The notes beneath the pieces were generated by a model. The model made no database searches and was not told where the DNA came from. It was given only the letters and a program-made list of their open reading frames with translations. From NCBI GenBank assembly GCA_037384425.1, contig JARROA010000021.1, positions 1 through 64,000 on the forward strand: a stretch of DNA of 64,000 nucleotides. The letters run 5' to 3'. The translations under genes were made by a program, and so were the position numbers. Each line of letters opens with the position of its first letter. Position 1 is the first letter of the stretch. Origin of the DNA: Thiodiazotropha sp037384425 (GTDB lineage Bacteria > Pseudomonadota > Gammaproteobacteria > Chromatiales > Chromatiaceae). Shown piece after piece: positions 28,730 to 37,195 of this stretch.

Positions 28730-29083
28730 ATGGGTGAATCGGACCTCGATCCTTTATTGCATCAGCCGGTTCGGACCCGGCTTGCAGCCTATGTCGCGGC
28801 ACGTGGCGAGGCAACGTTTTCGGAATTGAAGCATGCGCTGGAGACCACCGACGGCAACCTTGAGGGACATGTGAAAAAACTGGTCGCGGCCGGATATCTG
28901 AAGGCGGTCAAGTCAAAGGGGGCCGGTAGGCCGCAGACACTCTACAGATTGTCGAAACAGGGATTGCGGGCTTTTCATGACTATGTCGCCGCTTTGCAAC
29001 GGCTGTTTCCCGAAATGAGCGAACCCAGCGCAAAACACACAACGACAGCATGCCGAAAAGGTCTCGACTGGCAGACCAACTGA
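28730..29083 (+). CDS. Winged-helix transcriptional regulator
   Basis: A 117-residue DNA-binding protein. The domain at about residues 8-90 reads as a MarR/HTH_34-type winged helix: helix RTRLAAYVAARG, helix-turn-helix TFSELKHALETTDGNLEGHVKKL, and wing YLKAVKSKGAGRPQTLYRL. GGGAGG stands seven bases before the ATG. It shares a transcript with the upstream membrane protein whose promoter carries two ACTCTG-N5-CAGAGT dyads, so autoregulation is likely. No ligand-binding domain is present; the signal could be membrane-derived or a small effector in the dimer interface. The frame extends upstream to 28652, but that part overlaps the membrane-protein gene. Confidence 0.86.
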   Translation: MGESDLDPLLHQPVRTRLAAYVAARGEATFSELKHALETTDGNLEGHVKKLVAAGYLKAVKSKGAGRPQTLYRLSKQGLRAFHDYVAALQRLFPEMSEPSAKHTTTACRKGLDWQTN

Positions 29084-29137
29084 GCAACTGTGTTACTGCC
29101 TATTGAATTAACGTTAACAGATCCCAGGAGGATAAGG

Positions 29138-29536
29138 ATGAAAAGAGAGGTTTTAATACTGGCAGGCATGTTCATGCTGCTGTCGGGGTGCGCTTCGATA
29201 CCGGAGCCGGAACCCGGCGCGCTGAGTCAACTGCCCGTGATCGAATTCGGTCAGCCGGTGCCTGCCGACGGCAACTATGTGCTCCACTTTCCGCAGGACA
29301 AGTCGATCGAGATGCCGGTCAGTTTCGAAGGCAACCTGTTTCAGGCGCCGACACGTGAAGTTCTGAGCGTGAAACTGAACCGGGATATCTACGTCCACAA
29401 GGAATGGCTGAGCTATGATGGAAAAAACTGGATCGATGCGAATGGGGCAATGGACCTGCAGGTGCATGTGGTGATTCCAGGCTATAGCCATCCCGAACCG
29501 GGATATGTCCTGCTGGAGATGAATGCGGTCGAGTGA
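29138..29536 (+). CDS. Small lipoprotein
   Basis: A 132-residue lipoprotein with lipobox LLSGC (cysteine near residue 18). The mature part is beta-rich with many hydrophobic/polar alternations and no motif I recognise. AGGAGG at 29126-29131 supports ATG 29138. It probably belongs to the unit that starts at 27670: a membrane protein, a regulator and an outer- or inner-membrane lipoprotein under one palindromic operator. Confidence 0.75.
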   Translation: MKREVLILAGMFMLLSGCASIPEPEPGALSQLPVIEFGQPVPADGNYVLHFPQDKSIEMPVSFEGNLFQAPTREVLSVKLNRDIYVHKEWLSYDGKNWIDANGAMDLQVHVVIPGYSHPEPGYVLLEMNAVE

Positions 29537-29635
29537 AGTGTCGCCAGTAGCAGCTGCACCTGAGCAGCGGTTGTTGCAACTTCGCTGTCAGGCGCGGCCG
29601 CTTTAGTGATGTCGCGCAGGGGGTAATATTCCTCT

Positions 29636-30730
29636 TCAACCCTTGTGCATGACATAAAAATTGTTCTGGAAGTCATGCTCGAGCTGGTGGACGTCGACGT
29701 TCGTGAAGCCGGCCCGTTTGAGCATCTCAATAGCCATCTCCTCCCCCCACATGGTGCCGAGTCCCGCACCCCTGCCGGCAAGCGATACAGTCATGCAGTG
29801 CATGGTAGAAAGGGTGTAGAGCAGGGGGGCGATCGGATGATCCAGATTGTTCTCCAGGTGAGACGAGGCACGAATGTCCTGCATCAGGAAGGTGCCGCCC
29901 GGTTTGAGTGTGCGGTGGATGCCGTCGAGCACGCTCTGCGGGGTGATCTGGTCGTGAATGGCGTCGAACGCCGTGACCAGGTCAAACGCTTCCGCATCCG
30001 CACTCGCGTCGAAGCCGGTCAGGTCGCGCCGTTCGAAAGTGACGTTGCTCAATCCCTGCTTCATGGCCTGCTTGCGCGCATAGGCGATGGCCTCTCCTGA
30101 AAGTTCATAGCCGACGAATGCACTGTTGGGAAAACGTGCGGCAAGGTGCAGCAGGGCGCGACCGCGACCACAGCCCACATCGAGCACCCGGATGCCGCGT
30201 TCCAGATCGGTCAGGCGGTCTTCGATCAGGGGCAGGATATGTTCGTCGAGCCCGGCCAGAACGGTCTGACCGCTGTCCTCGGCCATAACTTCGTGGAAGC
30301 GAGGGTAGTGTTCGTAGCCGACACCGCCGCCGTCGCGGAAGCAGTCGATGATGCGATCCTCCACTTGCGCCAGCACCCCGATGTACTGGGCGAACACGGC
30401 AATGTTGTCGGGGGTGGCGGCACGCGTGAGCAGGGCGGCGTGGGTCTCCGGCAAGGCGTAGCGGTGCGTGGCGGCGTCGTAGGTCAGAATGCCGCCGGTT
30501 ACCATAGCCCCCAGCCACTCCGTGACGTAGCGACGGTCGAGGCCCGTATGGCTGGCGATTTCATCCAGCGTTGCCGGTGGGAGTTCCCCCAAGGCGTCGA
30601 ACAGCCCGGTGCGATGGCCGATCGAGACCATCAACGACAAAGCGCCTTGATTGAGCATGTCGAGCAACTGCTCGGCAAATTGGTCGACGGACTTGTTCTG
30701 AGTGGGCATGGGGATGCAGGCATTACACAT
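29636..30730 (-). CDS. Class I SAM-dependent methyltransferase with winged-helix N-terminal domain
   Basis: A 364-residue methyltransferase. An N-terminal dimerisation/winged-helix domain (about 18-100, with IASHTGLDRRYVTEWLGAM) precedes the Rossmann domain with SAM motif I VLDVGCGRGRALL near residue 183, motif post-I GYELS, and DAIHDQ near 260. The layout matches the Rv2258c-like group of small-molecule methyltransferases. The substrate is unknown. GGAGGAGA lies before ATG 30730. The gene is divergent from a TetR-family regulator with a palindrome in between, so it is probably that regulator's target. Confidence 0.86.
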   Translation of the reverse strand: MCNACIPMPTQNKSVDQFAEQLLDMLNQGALSLMVSIGHRTGLFDALGELPPATLDEIASHTGLDRRYVTEWLGAMVTGGILTYDAATHRYALPETHAALLTRAATPDNIAVFAQYIGVLAQVEDRIIDCFRDGGGVGYEHYPRFHEVMAEDSGQTVLAGLDEHILPLIEDRLTDLERGIRVLDVGCGRGRALLHLAARFPNSAFVGYELSGEAIAYARKQAMKQGLSNVTFERRDLTGFDASADAEAFDLVTAFDAIHDQITPQSVLDGIHRTLKPGGTFLMQDIRASSHLENNLDHPIAPLLYTLSTMHCMTVSLAGRGAGLGTMWGEEMAIEMLKRAGFTNVDVHQLEHDFQNNFYVMHKG

Positions 30731-30908
30731 GGTGATCTCTCCTCCAGTGGATTGGTGTGTCGTGTGTAAAGCCTAGGTGAGAGTTTTTTATGTTCTCAAT
30801 ACAGAAAAAGAAAAATAGTTTTCTGATGGTATCTGGTTGATTCGCAATGGCTAATGCTGAATGGTGGGGGTTGTGCCGATATACGCATGGGTCTATCCGA
30901 AGGGGTTT

Positions 30909-30937
30909 CTGACCCATGGTATAAAATAGAGGGTCAG
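30909..30937. promoter_or_regulatory. Candidate TetR operator over a -10 box
   Basis: Inverted repeat CTGACCC (30909-30915) and GGGTCAG (30931-30937) around TATAAA (30920-30925), 29 bases ahead of the TetR-family gene. Such a palindrome covering a promoter fits autorepression; the -35 region is weak. Confidence 0.55.
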
Positions 30938-30966
30938 TACTACACACAGGCAACACAGGACAGGCC

Positions 30967-31605
30967 ATGCCCCGCGACGGCACCCTCACCCGAAACAAGA
31001 TCATGGATGTGGCGCAACAGATGGTTCTCGATGTGGGCCTGACGGGCACTTCCGTGGAGAAAGTAATCGATGGCGCGGGCATCACCAAGGGTACCTTCTT
31101 CTACCACTTCAAGACCAAGCACGATCTGGCGGCGGCCCTGATCGAACGCTACGCGGATGAGGACAGGCACCACTTTCACGACTTCATGCAGAAGGCCGAA
31201 CAGCTTGCGCGTGATCCTCTGCAGCAGCTGCTCATCTTCATCGGTCTCTTCATCGAGATGACGGAAAAACTGGAGGATCCCTTCCCGGGATGTCTCTATG
31301 CCGCCTATTGTTACCAGAGCGGGGCCATCTCTTCGGATGTGATGGAGCAGGTGGAGCAGATGATGCATTTCTGGCGGGAGAAGCTGAGCCAGAAGCTCGA
31401 AGCGGTGACCGAACATTATCCGTCACGGATTCCCGTCACCCACACTCAGGTTGCGGATCATGTGCTGACCACCTTCGAAGGGGCCTTCATTCTGTCGAAA
31501 GTGATGAAGGAGCCGAAGCTTGCTGCAGAGCAGTTGATCCAGTGCCGAAACTATCTCGAGTTACTGTTTGTGGCCGAGAGTGAGACCCGCCCCAGATCTT
31601 CCTGA
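30967..31605 (+). CDS. TetR-family transcriptional regulator
   Basis: A 212-residue repressor. The N-terminal helix-turn-helix is typical (RNKIMDVAQQMVLDVG, then TSVEKVIDGAGITKGTFFYHF at about residues 25-45), followed by an all-helical ligand-binding domain. The C-terminal part (CLYAAYCYQSGAISSD) resembles the TetR_C_6/AcrR-like group. It is divergently placed to the methyltransferase gene. The ligand is unknown. Confidence 0.93.
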   Translation: MPRDGTLTRNKIMDVAQQMVLDVGLTGTSVEKVIDGAGITKGTFFYHFKTKHDLAAALIERYADEDRHHFHDFMQKAEQLARDPLQQLLIFIGLFIEMTEKLEDPFPGCLYAAYCYQSGAISSDVMEQVEQMMHFWREKLSQKLEAVTEHYPSRIPVTHTQVADHVLTTFEGAFILSKVMKEPKLAAEQLIQCRNYLELLFVAESETRPRSS

Positions 31606-31650
31606 GCATGTTACTCGGCTGAATCTGGGTCGACTGCCATTCCCCTTTTG

Positions 31651-32268
31651 TCACCGGCAGATCACAGAGACGGGGAGAGCATCCGCGGGACCGAGAATCC
31701 TCCAATCCTCATCGGGCCGGATACAATAGATAAGGCCGTTTTCGGTGACCACGCGAATCGTTCCGTCGGCGAGGGCCTTGACTCCCGGTGCCTCGGTCTG
31801 AGGATTCAACGCCCGCTCCAGCGCCGATGCGACGCCGCCATGGCCGGATTTCGTCTGATGAGCGTCCTTGAGCGCCATCTGTCGCGCCAAGTCACGGGCA
31901 GTGGCGAGGATCGCGGTGCTGGTCGTGCGGTCATGTGCGGGTTTCATTGTTGGCGGTTCGGAGGTTTCCATCTGCTCTGGTGTCTTGGTCTCGCCACTAT
32001 CCTTTTCCATGCTCTTGGCGAGATCCGTTGAACGCGGGTCCGCCGGATTCAGCGGCGCTTCGATTTCGCTCTCCATTTGTTTCGTCGGGGTAAAGATGAG
32101 ATGAAGGGTCCTGGATGCTGCCGGGACGGCTGCGGTTTCTGTGTTGCGCAGTGGGTTGCCGATCCGCCAGAGCAGAAGCGCATGCAAGACGAGTGAAAGT
32201 GACAGGACGAGTGCGAGTCTCCTGCTGGGAGGCGTTTCGGGGCGTGACAGACCGATTGCTTCGTGCAC
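31651..32268 (-). CDS. TonB-like membrane-anchored protein of unknown function
   Basis: A 205-residue protein. A cytosolic basic start is followed by one membrane helix (about 17-36, ending in SLVLHALLLW, very like a TonB N terminus), a long polar linker rich in threonine, glutamate and proline, and a small C-terminal region (about 160-205) with the cysteines CI and VIC. The C terminus does not look like the TonB domain that contacts receptors. GTG 32268 has AGGAAGG six bases upstream. It follows the TlpA-like gene in the same direction and may belong with it. Confidence 0.6.
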   Translation of the reverse strand: MHEAIGLSRPETPPSRRLALVLSLSLVLHALLLWRIGNPLRNTETAAVPAASRTLHLIFTPTKQMESEIEAPLNPADPRSTDLAKSMEKDSGETKTPEQMETSEPPTMKPAHDRTTSTAILATARDLARQMALKDAHQTKSGHGGVASALERALNPQTEAPGVKALADGTIRVVTENGLIYCIRPDEDWRILGPADALPVSVICR

Positions 32269-32385
32269 TTTGCCTTCCTGTCAATCCTTGGCAGGTATTG
32301 GACATCGAAAGCGGTGTCTTGTTGCGCTGTCCGGAGGTCGGCTGCTAGAGGCGGCTCAGCATTGGCCTGGGCTAGGGGGCTGGAT

Positions 32386-32973
32386 CTATTCGGCGTGTGC
32401 TTCCAGGAGCGGTTTCACCAACTGGTCGAACAGCTGGTCATCGAGGATTCCGCGGTGTGCGCGTACGATCTCACCCTGTTTGTCGAAGATTACGGTATAG
32501 GGGATCAATCCCGTTTTGTTGCCCCAGGCTTTGAGGATGCTCCTGCTCTCTTTCGCTTTGGCGGCCAGAACCGGGTAGTTGATCCGCAGGGAGCGTTGCA
32601 CGTTCTTCAGTTTACGCGGGTCGTCGAGCCCAAGGCCTACGACCTGTAAACCTTGTGCGCCGAATTTGTCCTGGTACTCGGTCAGGTGCCCGATTTCCGC
32701 CAGGCAGGGGGAGCACCAGCTGGCCCAGAAGTTCAGCAGTAATACCTTACCCTTCCACTGTTGCAGGTTTTGCGGCGTACCGGACAGATCGGGATACTGG
32801 GTGTCGGGGATGGTGGGACGCCCGCCATCCTTGGCGAGGACTGGCTGAAGCAGCAGTGAGAACGCCAACACCAGCCAGCCGCAGCGGGTCAGGTAGCGAC
32901 GGCCGGCGGGCGATTGCGAGCCTGCGGCCGGCCGTAGGCCGCTTAAACCGTAGCGCAGCTTACTGTGCGGCAT
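32386..32973 (-). CDS. TlpA-family thioredoxin-like protein
   Basis: A 195-residue periplasmic thioredoxin-fold protein. A signal/anchor helix (about 30-47) is followed by the TlpA/ResA domain with active site WCSPC (Cys87 and Cys90). TlpA/ResA proteins keep thiols reduced, often the CXXCH cysteines of apocytochromes c before heme attachment; the nearby seven-heme cytochrome gene makes that role attractive. The gene overlaps the end of the parvulin gene by 14 bases, so the two are co-expressed. The N terminus before the helix is unusually long (about 30 residues); a later start cannot be excluded. Confidence 0.88.
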   Translation of the reverse strand: MPHSKLRYGLSGLRPAAGSQSPAGRRYLTRCGWLVLAFSLLLQPVLAKDGGRPTIPDTQYPDLSGTPQNLQQWKGKVLLLNFWASWCSPCLAEIGHLTEYQDKFGAQGLQVVGLGLDDPRKLKNVQRSLRINYPVLAAKAKESRSILKAWGNKTGLIPYTVIFDKQGEIVRAHRGILDDQLFDQLVKPLLEAHAE

Positions 32974-34231
32974 CCTTCACCACGTGCCAGACCACCTGAT
33001 ACTGTTCCGCCAGCTGATTCATGTAGTTGGCCATCTGCTCCGTGATCCAGATCTGACGTACCCGGTCGCGAACGCTGAGATAGCTTTTCTGACCGCCGGG
33101 CCGACGCTCCAGGATGGTCACCAGATGAAAGCCCCGCGGAGTCTCGACCACCTCGCTGATCTGATTGTCTTCCAGCGCGGCGATGGCCTGCTCGATGGCC
33201 GGGTGCGCGCTGCCCTCCATCTGCCAGCCCATGTCGCCTTTGTGCTCCCGGCCATAGGGATCGATGCTGTATTGACTGGCCAGTTCGAACAGGCTCTCGC
33301 CTTTGAGGATGCGTTGGCGCAGCTGCTCCGCCTCTGTACGGTTGTCAGTCACCAGCTGGCCGATATGTCGGCGCTCCTGCAGTCGTCCAAGCTGTGGATT
33401 GGCGTCGTAAAAATCGCGCAGGGCCTGTTCGTCGGCCGTCCACTCGCCCTGTTTCCGTTCCATCAATAGGGCGGGGAGTCGCTCTTCGGCAAAGCGGTCC
33501 AGCTTCGCGCTGACGTCGACTCCAGCCTGTTCGGCCGCTTTGGCGACGGTCAGCAACTCGGCGCGCTTGTAGAGCTGCTCCTTGATCCACTCTGGATTGG
33601 TCGGGGCCTTTTCCTGATGCCGGATCAGGTCGCCGTAGGTGATGGAGATGCCGTCGCCTTCGAGCAGCACCGTGTCGCCAGCGGTGGTGCCGGGTTTGAT
33701 GCGGTCTTCATGGAGTTGTATGTGGTAGTCGTCGCGCAGTTTCTGAATGGTGTGATAGCGCAGGCTGCGATAGCTGTCGGCCAGCCAGGCGGAGCGTGCC
33801 GCCGCCAGACCCTCGCTGTCGCTGCCGAATTGGGCCTGCATGTCGGCCATGACGTCGGCGGGCACCTCGATGTGTGCGCGCAATTTATCCATGTAGTGAC
33901 GATAGAGCAGGCCGAGACGGAAATTTTCCAACTCCTCGATGAAGGTCGGTGTCTTGTCGAGTTCGAGCCGTTTCGCCTCCAGTGTCAGCAGTCGGGACGC
34001 CACCAGTCGTTGCAGCATGCCGCCTCGCAAGGCGGCCTGATCGTTTTCATCCATGCCGGGAAAGCGATCGGCGAAAGGAAAGCTGGCCATGGCCGATTCG
34101 AGCTCGTCCGAGGTCACGGCCAGCTTGCCGACCGTGGCCAGGACCTGGGATTCCGCCAGCGCAAAACAGGGCGGGGTCAGGCAGACCGCGGCTGCCAGCA
34201 GGCCGCGTTTGATGAGTGCAATGGGATTCAT
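32960..34231 (-). CDS. Periplasmic parvulin-type peptidyl-prolyl isomerase
   Basis: A 423-residue exported folding factor. The signal peptide is residues 1-27 (cleavage near ALA-ES). A SurA-like N-terminal chaperone region follows (about 30-270), then one PpiC/parvulin domain (about 285-385, with RRHIGQLVTDNRTEAEQL, FELASQYSIDPYG, KGDMGWQ and VVETPRGFHLV). It would help fold exported proteins. I start at ATG 34231; the open frame upstream to 34351 crosses a terminator and is not coding. It sits between the multiheme cytochrome gene (upstream) and TlpA (overlapping), suggesting a role in maturation of that cytochrome. Confidence 0.88.
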   Translation of the reverse strand: MNPIALIKRGLLAAAVCLTPPCFALAESQVLATVGKLAVTSDELESAMASFPFADRFPGMDENDQAALRGGMLQRLVASRLLTLEAKRLELDKTPTFIEELENFRLGLLYRHYMDKLRAHIEVPADVMADMQAQFGSDSEGLAAARSAWLADSYRSLRYHTIQKLRDDYHIQLHEDRIKPGTTAGDTVLLEGDGISITYGDLIRHQEKAPTNPEWIKEQLYKRAELLTVAKAAEQAGVDVSAKLDRFAEERLPALLMERKQGEWTADEQALRDFYDANPQLGRLQERRHIGQLVTDNRTEAEQLRQRILKGESLFELASQYSIDPYGREHKGDMGWQMEGSAHPAIEQAIAALEDNQISEVVETPRGFHLVTILERRPGGQKSYLSVRDRVRQIWITEQMANYMNQLAEQYQVVWHVVKDAAQ

Positions 34232-34252
34232 ATGTGAGAACCTGATACCGGT

Positions 34253-34281
34253 AAAAAAAGCGGGGGGTGATATCACCCCCC
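34253..34281 (-). terminator. Terminator after the multiheme cytochrome gene
   Basis: Perfect 20-base palindrome GGGGGGTGATATCACCCCCC (34262-34281) followed, read leftwards, by GC and seven T (34259-34253). It may attenuate rather than fully separate the cytochrome gene from the parvulin and TlpA genes downstream. Confidence 0.88.
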
Positions 34282-34347
34282 TCGTATTCCAGAGGATTGT
34301 GCAGTCAGGCCACGTCGTGCAGACGGGCCTGACTGCGGGCAGGGCGA

Positions 34348-36819
34348 TCACTCTTCGGGGATCTTACCACCCAGGTCGGGTGCACTGGCGTGCATCCAGG
34401 AGACGGCCGCATCGTAGTCTTCGAGGATCGGTTTGCCTTTCCAGACATGCTCCTCGTCATCTGCGATATGCGGTACCCCATTCTCGTTCACCTCATGACA
34501 GGCGGCGCAGCGGAAGGGTCCGTGGGAACCGTCCGGGTTGTACTGCGGTGCCTGGCGATAGGTGGTGATGTCGGTGTCCGGGGTGACCGGATAGAGGCCG
34601 TGGATCGACTGATGACAAGACTGGCAGGCCAGTCCGGCATGACCCTTGGAGTAGCGCATCAGGCTGTGCTTGCCCGGCTGGTTGATCGGGAAAGCCACGC
34701 CACCCTGGCCCTCGACGAAGGGTGCCGCATGGCAGTCCGCACAGTGGGGTGCGCCGGCGGAGAGCCAGTAGTCGCGACCCTTGGTGGCGGCGTCATAGGG
34801 CACAGCCGCCGCGCCGGTGGCTCCTTCGGGCAGCTTCAGCGAGGCGATGTCGACGGCCGGATTGGCCGACAGCGGTACCACATTGATGTCGCCATCCACG
34901 TCCTTGGAGACCATCGGGCCGTCGCCCTTGAGGGCGATGACGGCGATGTCGGGGACCAGACGCTCCTTGGCCCAGGTCAGCAGGATGCCCGATTCGCCGG
35001 GGGTGTCGTGACCCTTGGCATCCAGCACCACCTTGGGATCGAGATATTTACTCTCCAACTCCTTGCGGCTGACACCGATGGCCTTGGCGATCTCGTCGAG
35101 CGACTTGTTGCGCAGGGTCGAGCCCTCCTGTTTGAAGGCGTTGCTCAGGTTGTCGCGCTGGTAGAGTTCGCGCGACAGCTGGCTGTGGCAGTTGGTGCAC
35201 CAGAGGCCCTTGCCGCCCTTGTCGTTGCCGATCTGGGAGACGTTGGCCTGCAGCCATTCGCCGACCGCATTGAGATGCTCGGGCGTACCCACGCCATCCT
35301 TGTCCTTGCCCGGATTGGAGTGGACGTCGCGGCCCACGTAGCAGCCGCCGGCGGCATCCCGGTTATCCCCGTCCGCATAGTTGTTCTTGCCGTCGGGGGT
35401 GATCGGGTACATCTCCATGTTGCCGTCCTGACGATGGGCCGGATGACAGCCCTGGCAGGCGGCGGTGCGCCCCTGGGAGTCGGGCATCGGCGCGGCGGTC
35501 TGATGTACGGTGTGGACCGCCTGGGTCAGCGGCGGCACCGTCTTCTCCTCGCCGGTCTTCTTGTCCTTGAAGGTCTTGGCGCCCAAGACACCGATCACGT
35601 TGTCGGCATGGCACTTCTGACACAGGACCGGATCCCGCCCCAGCCGGTTCATGACAGCGCGGCTGTTGGGGTCGTAGTTCTTCAGGAACTCGGTGCCGTT
35701 GTGGTCGTCATGCATCTCCAGGATCGACACCGAAGTGGCCTTCAGGCTGGCGATCCAGTCGCTGGCGCCGAGGCCCTTCCAGAAGGCCCGCTCCTGCTTG
35801 TAGAGGGCGTACTTGTCGCCATTGGCGGTCTCGCCTCCGTGGCAGTTGGCGCAGTTGGGAATGTCAATGGGGTTGGTGCCGACGAAGGTGATGGGTTTGC
35901 CGCTGTGGCTGTCGAGTACCGGTTCGCCGCTATCGGCGTCGACCAGGCTCACCCAGGCCTCCTGGAAGGGCTGGATGTCGCTCTCCACCAGGGTCAGCGG
36001 ATCCTTGGCTGCCGCGCTGTCGTTGAAGGGGGTCAGCGGCAGGCCCAGAGCATCCCAGATGCCCGGGTTGGTCAGCACGATCGGCACATTGTCGAGCACC
36101 GGTGATTTGGTGAAGACGATGGTGCCGACTTCACCGGTGTAGTGCAGATGGCCACCCTTCAGCGGACTGGGTACGGCCGCACCGGCGGGGCCATTGTCAC
36201 GCGGTACCGGCACCTGGATGCCGACGAAAGCCTTCTTGGCGTCGGCGCTGGTATTCTCCGGGTTGGTGCCCTTGAGGTCCTTGTAGACATAGAGGTGGGT
36301 GAAGTAGGCGTTGGCCACGTTCTCGTTATCGCCGTACTTGCCGTCGTCGTTGACGTCATAGGGCACGTCCCAGTACTTGAGCTTGTTGCCTTCGGCGTAG
36401 GTGTTGTCGATGTGGCCATAGGCGAGCTTGAAGCGCTTCCTGCCGTCGAGCAGGACGCCCGGATCTTCCGGATCGGCTTCGAGCAGCTCGGGATATTTAC
36501 GCTTGCTGGGTGCCGTCTTGATCACCTGACTCTGGACGGAGTTGTAGGGCGGCAGTACGCAACAGTAGGTGAAGTCGAAGCCGGTGCAGTGCATGCCCAG
36601 TTCGTAGTTGATGGTGATGTTGTAGTCGTTCTTGGGTTTGTTCTTGTCGGTCGCCTCCATGGGACCCTGGTAGCGGATGGGACCGCTGGTTTCCATGGCG
36701 TGCTCGGCCATGGCGGATTTGGCTTCTGACTCTGCCGAAGACTGGGTGGATTGTTGCGTTGTGCAACCCACCAGGAGCGTAGCGGCAAAGACAGAGGACA
36801 CAATGGTCTTGTTAACCAT
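34348..36819 (-). CDS. Seven-heme c-type cytochrome lipoprotein
   Basis: An 823-residue lipoprotein (lipobox LLVGC, cysteine near residue 19). Seven CXXCH heme c sites start at residues 323, 400, 455, 541, 693, 732 and 771. The first 300 residues carry no heme site and include a cysteine-rich conserved-looking block (GMHCTGFDFTYCC, about 75-87). The spacing does not match decaheme MtrC or the octaheme reductases I know. A membrane-anchored electron-transfer protein, in the periplasm or on the cell surface, is expected; its redox partner is unknown. GGGAGGAA precedes the ATG. Its downstream neighbours encode a parvulin isomerase and a TlpA-like thiol protein, both suited to its maturation. Confidence 0.9.
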   Translation of the reverse strand: MVNKTIVSSVFAATLLVGCTTQQSTQSSAESEAKSAMAEHAMETSGPIRYQGPMEATDKNKPKNDYNITINYELGMHCTGFDFTYCCVLPPYNSVQSQVIKTAPSKRKYPELLEADPEDPGVLLDGRKRFKLAYGHIDNTYAEGNKLKYWDVPYDVNDDGKYGDNENVANAYFTHLYVYKDLKGTNPENTSADAKKAFVGIQVPVPRDNGPAGAAVPSPLKGGHLHYTGEVGTIVFTKSPVLDNVPIVLTNPGIWDALGLPLTPFNDSAAAKDPLTLVESDIQPFQEAWVSLVDADSGEPVLDSHSGKPITFVGTNPIDIPNCANCHGGETANGDKYALYKQERAFWKGLGASDWIASLKATSVSILEMHDDHNGTEFLKNYDPNSRAVMNRLGRDPVLCQKCHADNVIGVLGAKTFKDKKTGEEKTVPPLTQAVHTVHQTAAPMPDSQGRTAACQGCHPAHRQDGNMEMYPITPDGKNNYADGDNRDAAGGCYVGRDVHSNPGKDKDGVGTPEHLNAVGEWLQANVSQIGNDKGGKGLWCTNCHSQLSRELYQRDNLSNAFKQEGSTLRNKSLDEIAKAIGVSRKELESKYLDPKVVLDAKGHDTPGESGILLTWAKERLVPDIAVIALKGDGPMVSKDVDGDINVVPLSANPAVDIASLKLPEGATGAAAVPYDAATKGRDYWLSAGAPHCADCHAAPFVEGQGGVAFPINQPGKHSLMRYSKGHAGLACQSCHQSIHGLYPVTPDTDITTYRQAPQYNPDGSHGPFRCAACHEVNENGVPHIADDEEHVWKGKPILEDYDAAVSWMHASAPDLGGKIPEE

Positions 36820-37195
36820 GGATGTTCCTCCCTTTGGACTTACGTTCCTCGGACGTGCGAGGTATATAAGATTTGAAAAATTAATGCTTAAAGTACCCCC
36901 TTATGTGACCGCTTTTGTGTTTGGGGGTAGTGCAATCATTACAGATATTAGGGAATACCGCAAAGTTCGTAGGGAATATCAATGAATTGGAATTTAAGCG
37001 GATTTTGAAATGGGCCCTGTCCATGGCCTGTTTCGTGTCGCAACAGACGGCGTGTCGAAACGGGCCTGGAGAGCGTGACACAAGGTGGTTTCCAGGCAAT
37101 CGTGGAGCGACTCTGGCCGGCAGGTTGCTGGATGAACGCTTTCCCGTGCGCCGGGCAGGCGCAGGTCACGCGATAGTCGCAACCCGTGTCGTGGC
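36820..37195. other. Gap between uvrA and the multiheme cytochrome gene
   Basis: No gene seen. The cytochrome leader (read leftwards) contains the hairpin CCTCG-GACGTG-CGAGG (36847-36862). A longer dyad TACCCCC (36894-36900) / GGGGGTA (36923-36929) lies further upstream and could be an operator. A third imperfect inverted repeat, GGCCTGTTTCG (37025-37035) / CGAAACGGGCC (37056-37066), lies after uvrA without a T-run. AT-rich sequence at 36861-36895 is the likely promoter of the cytochrome gene (TTAAGC and TATATA, 17 apart, on the minus strand). Confidence 0.45.

Noticed and set aside
34390..36105. 571-residue rightward frame over the multiheme cytochrome gene
   Set aside because: Antisense shadow; the leftward frame has seven CXXCH motifs, a lipobox and a ribosome-binding site.
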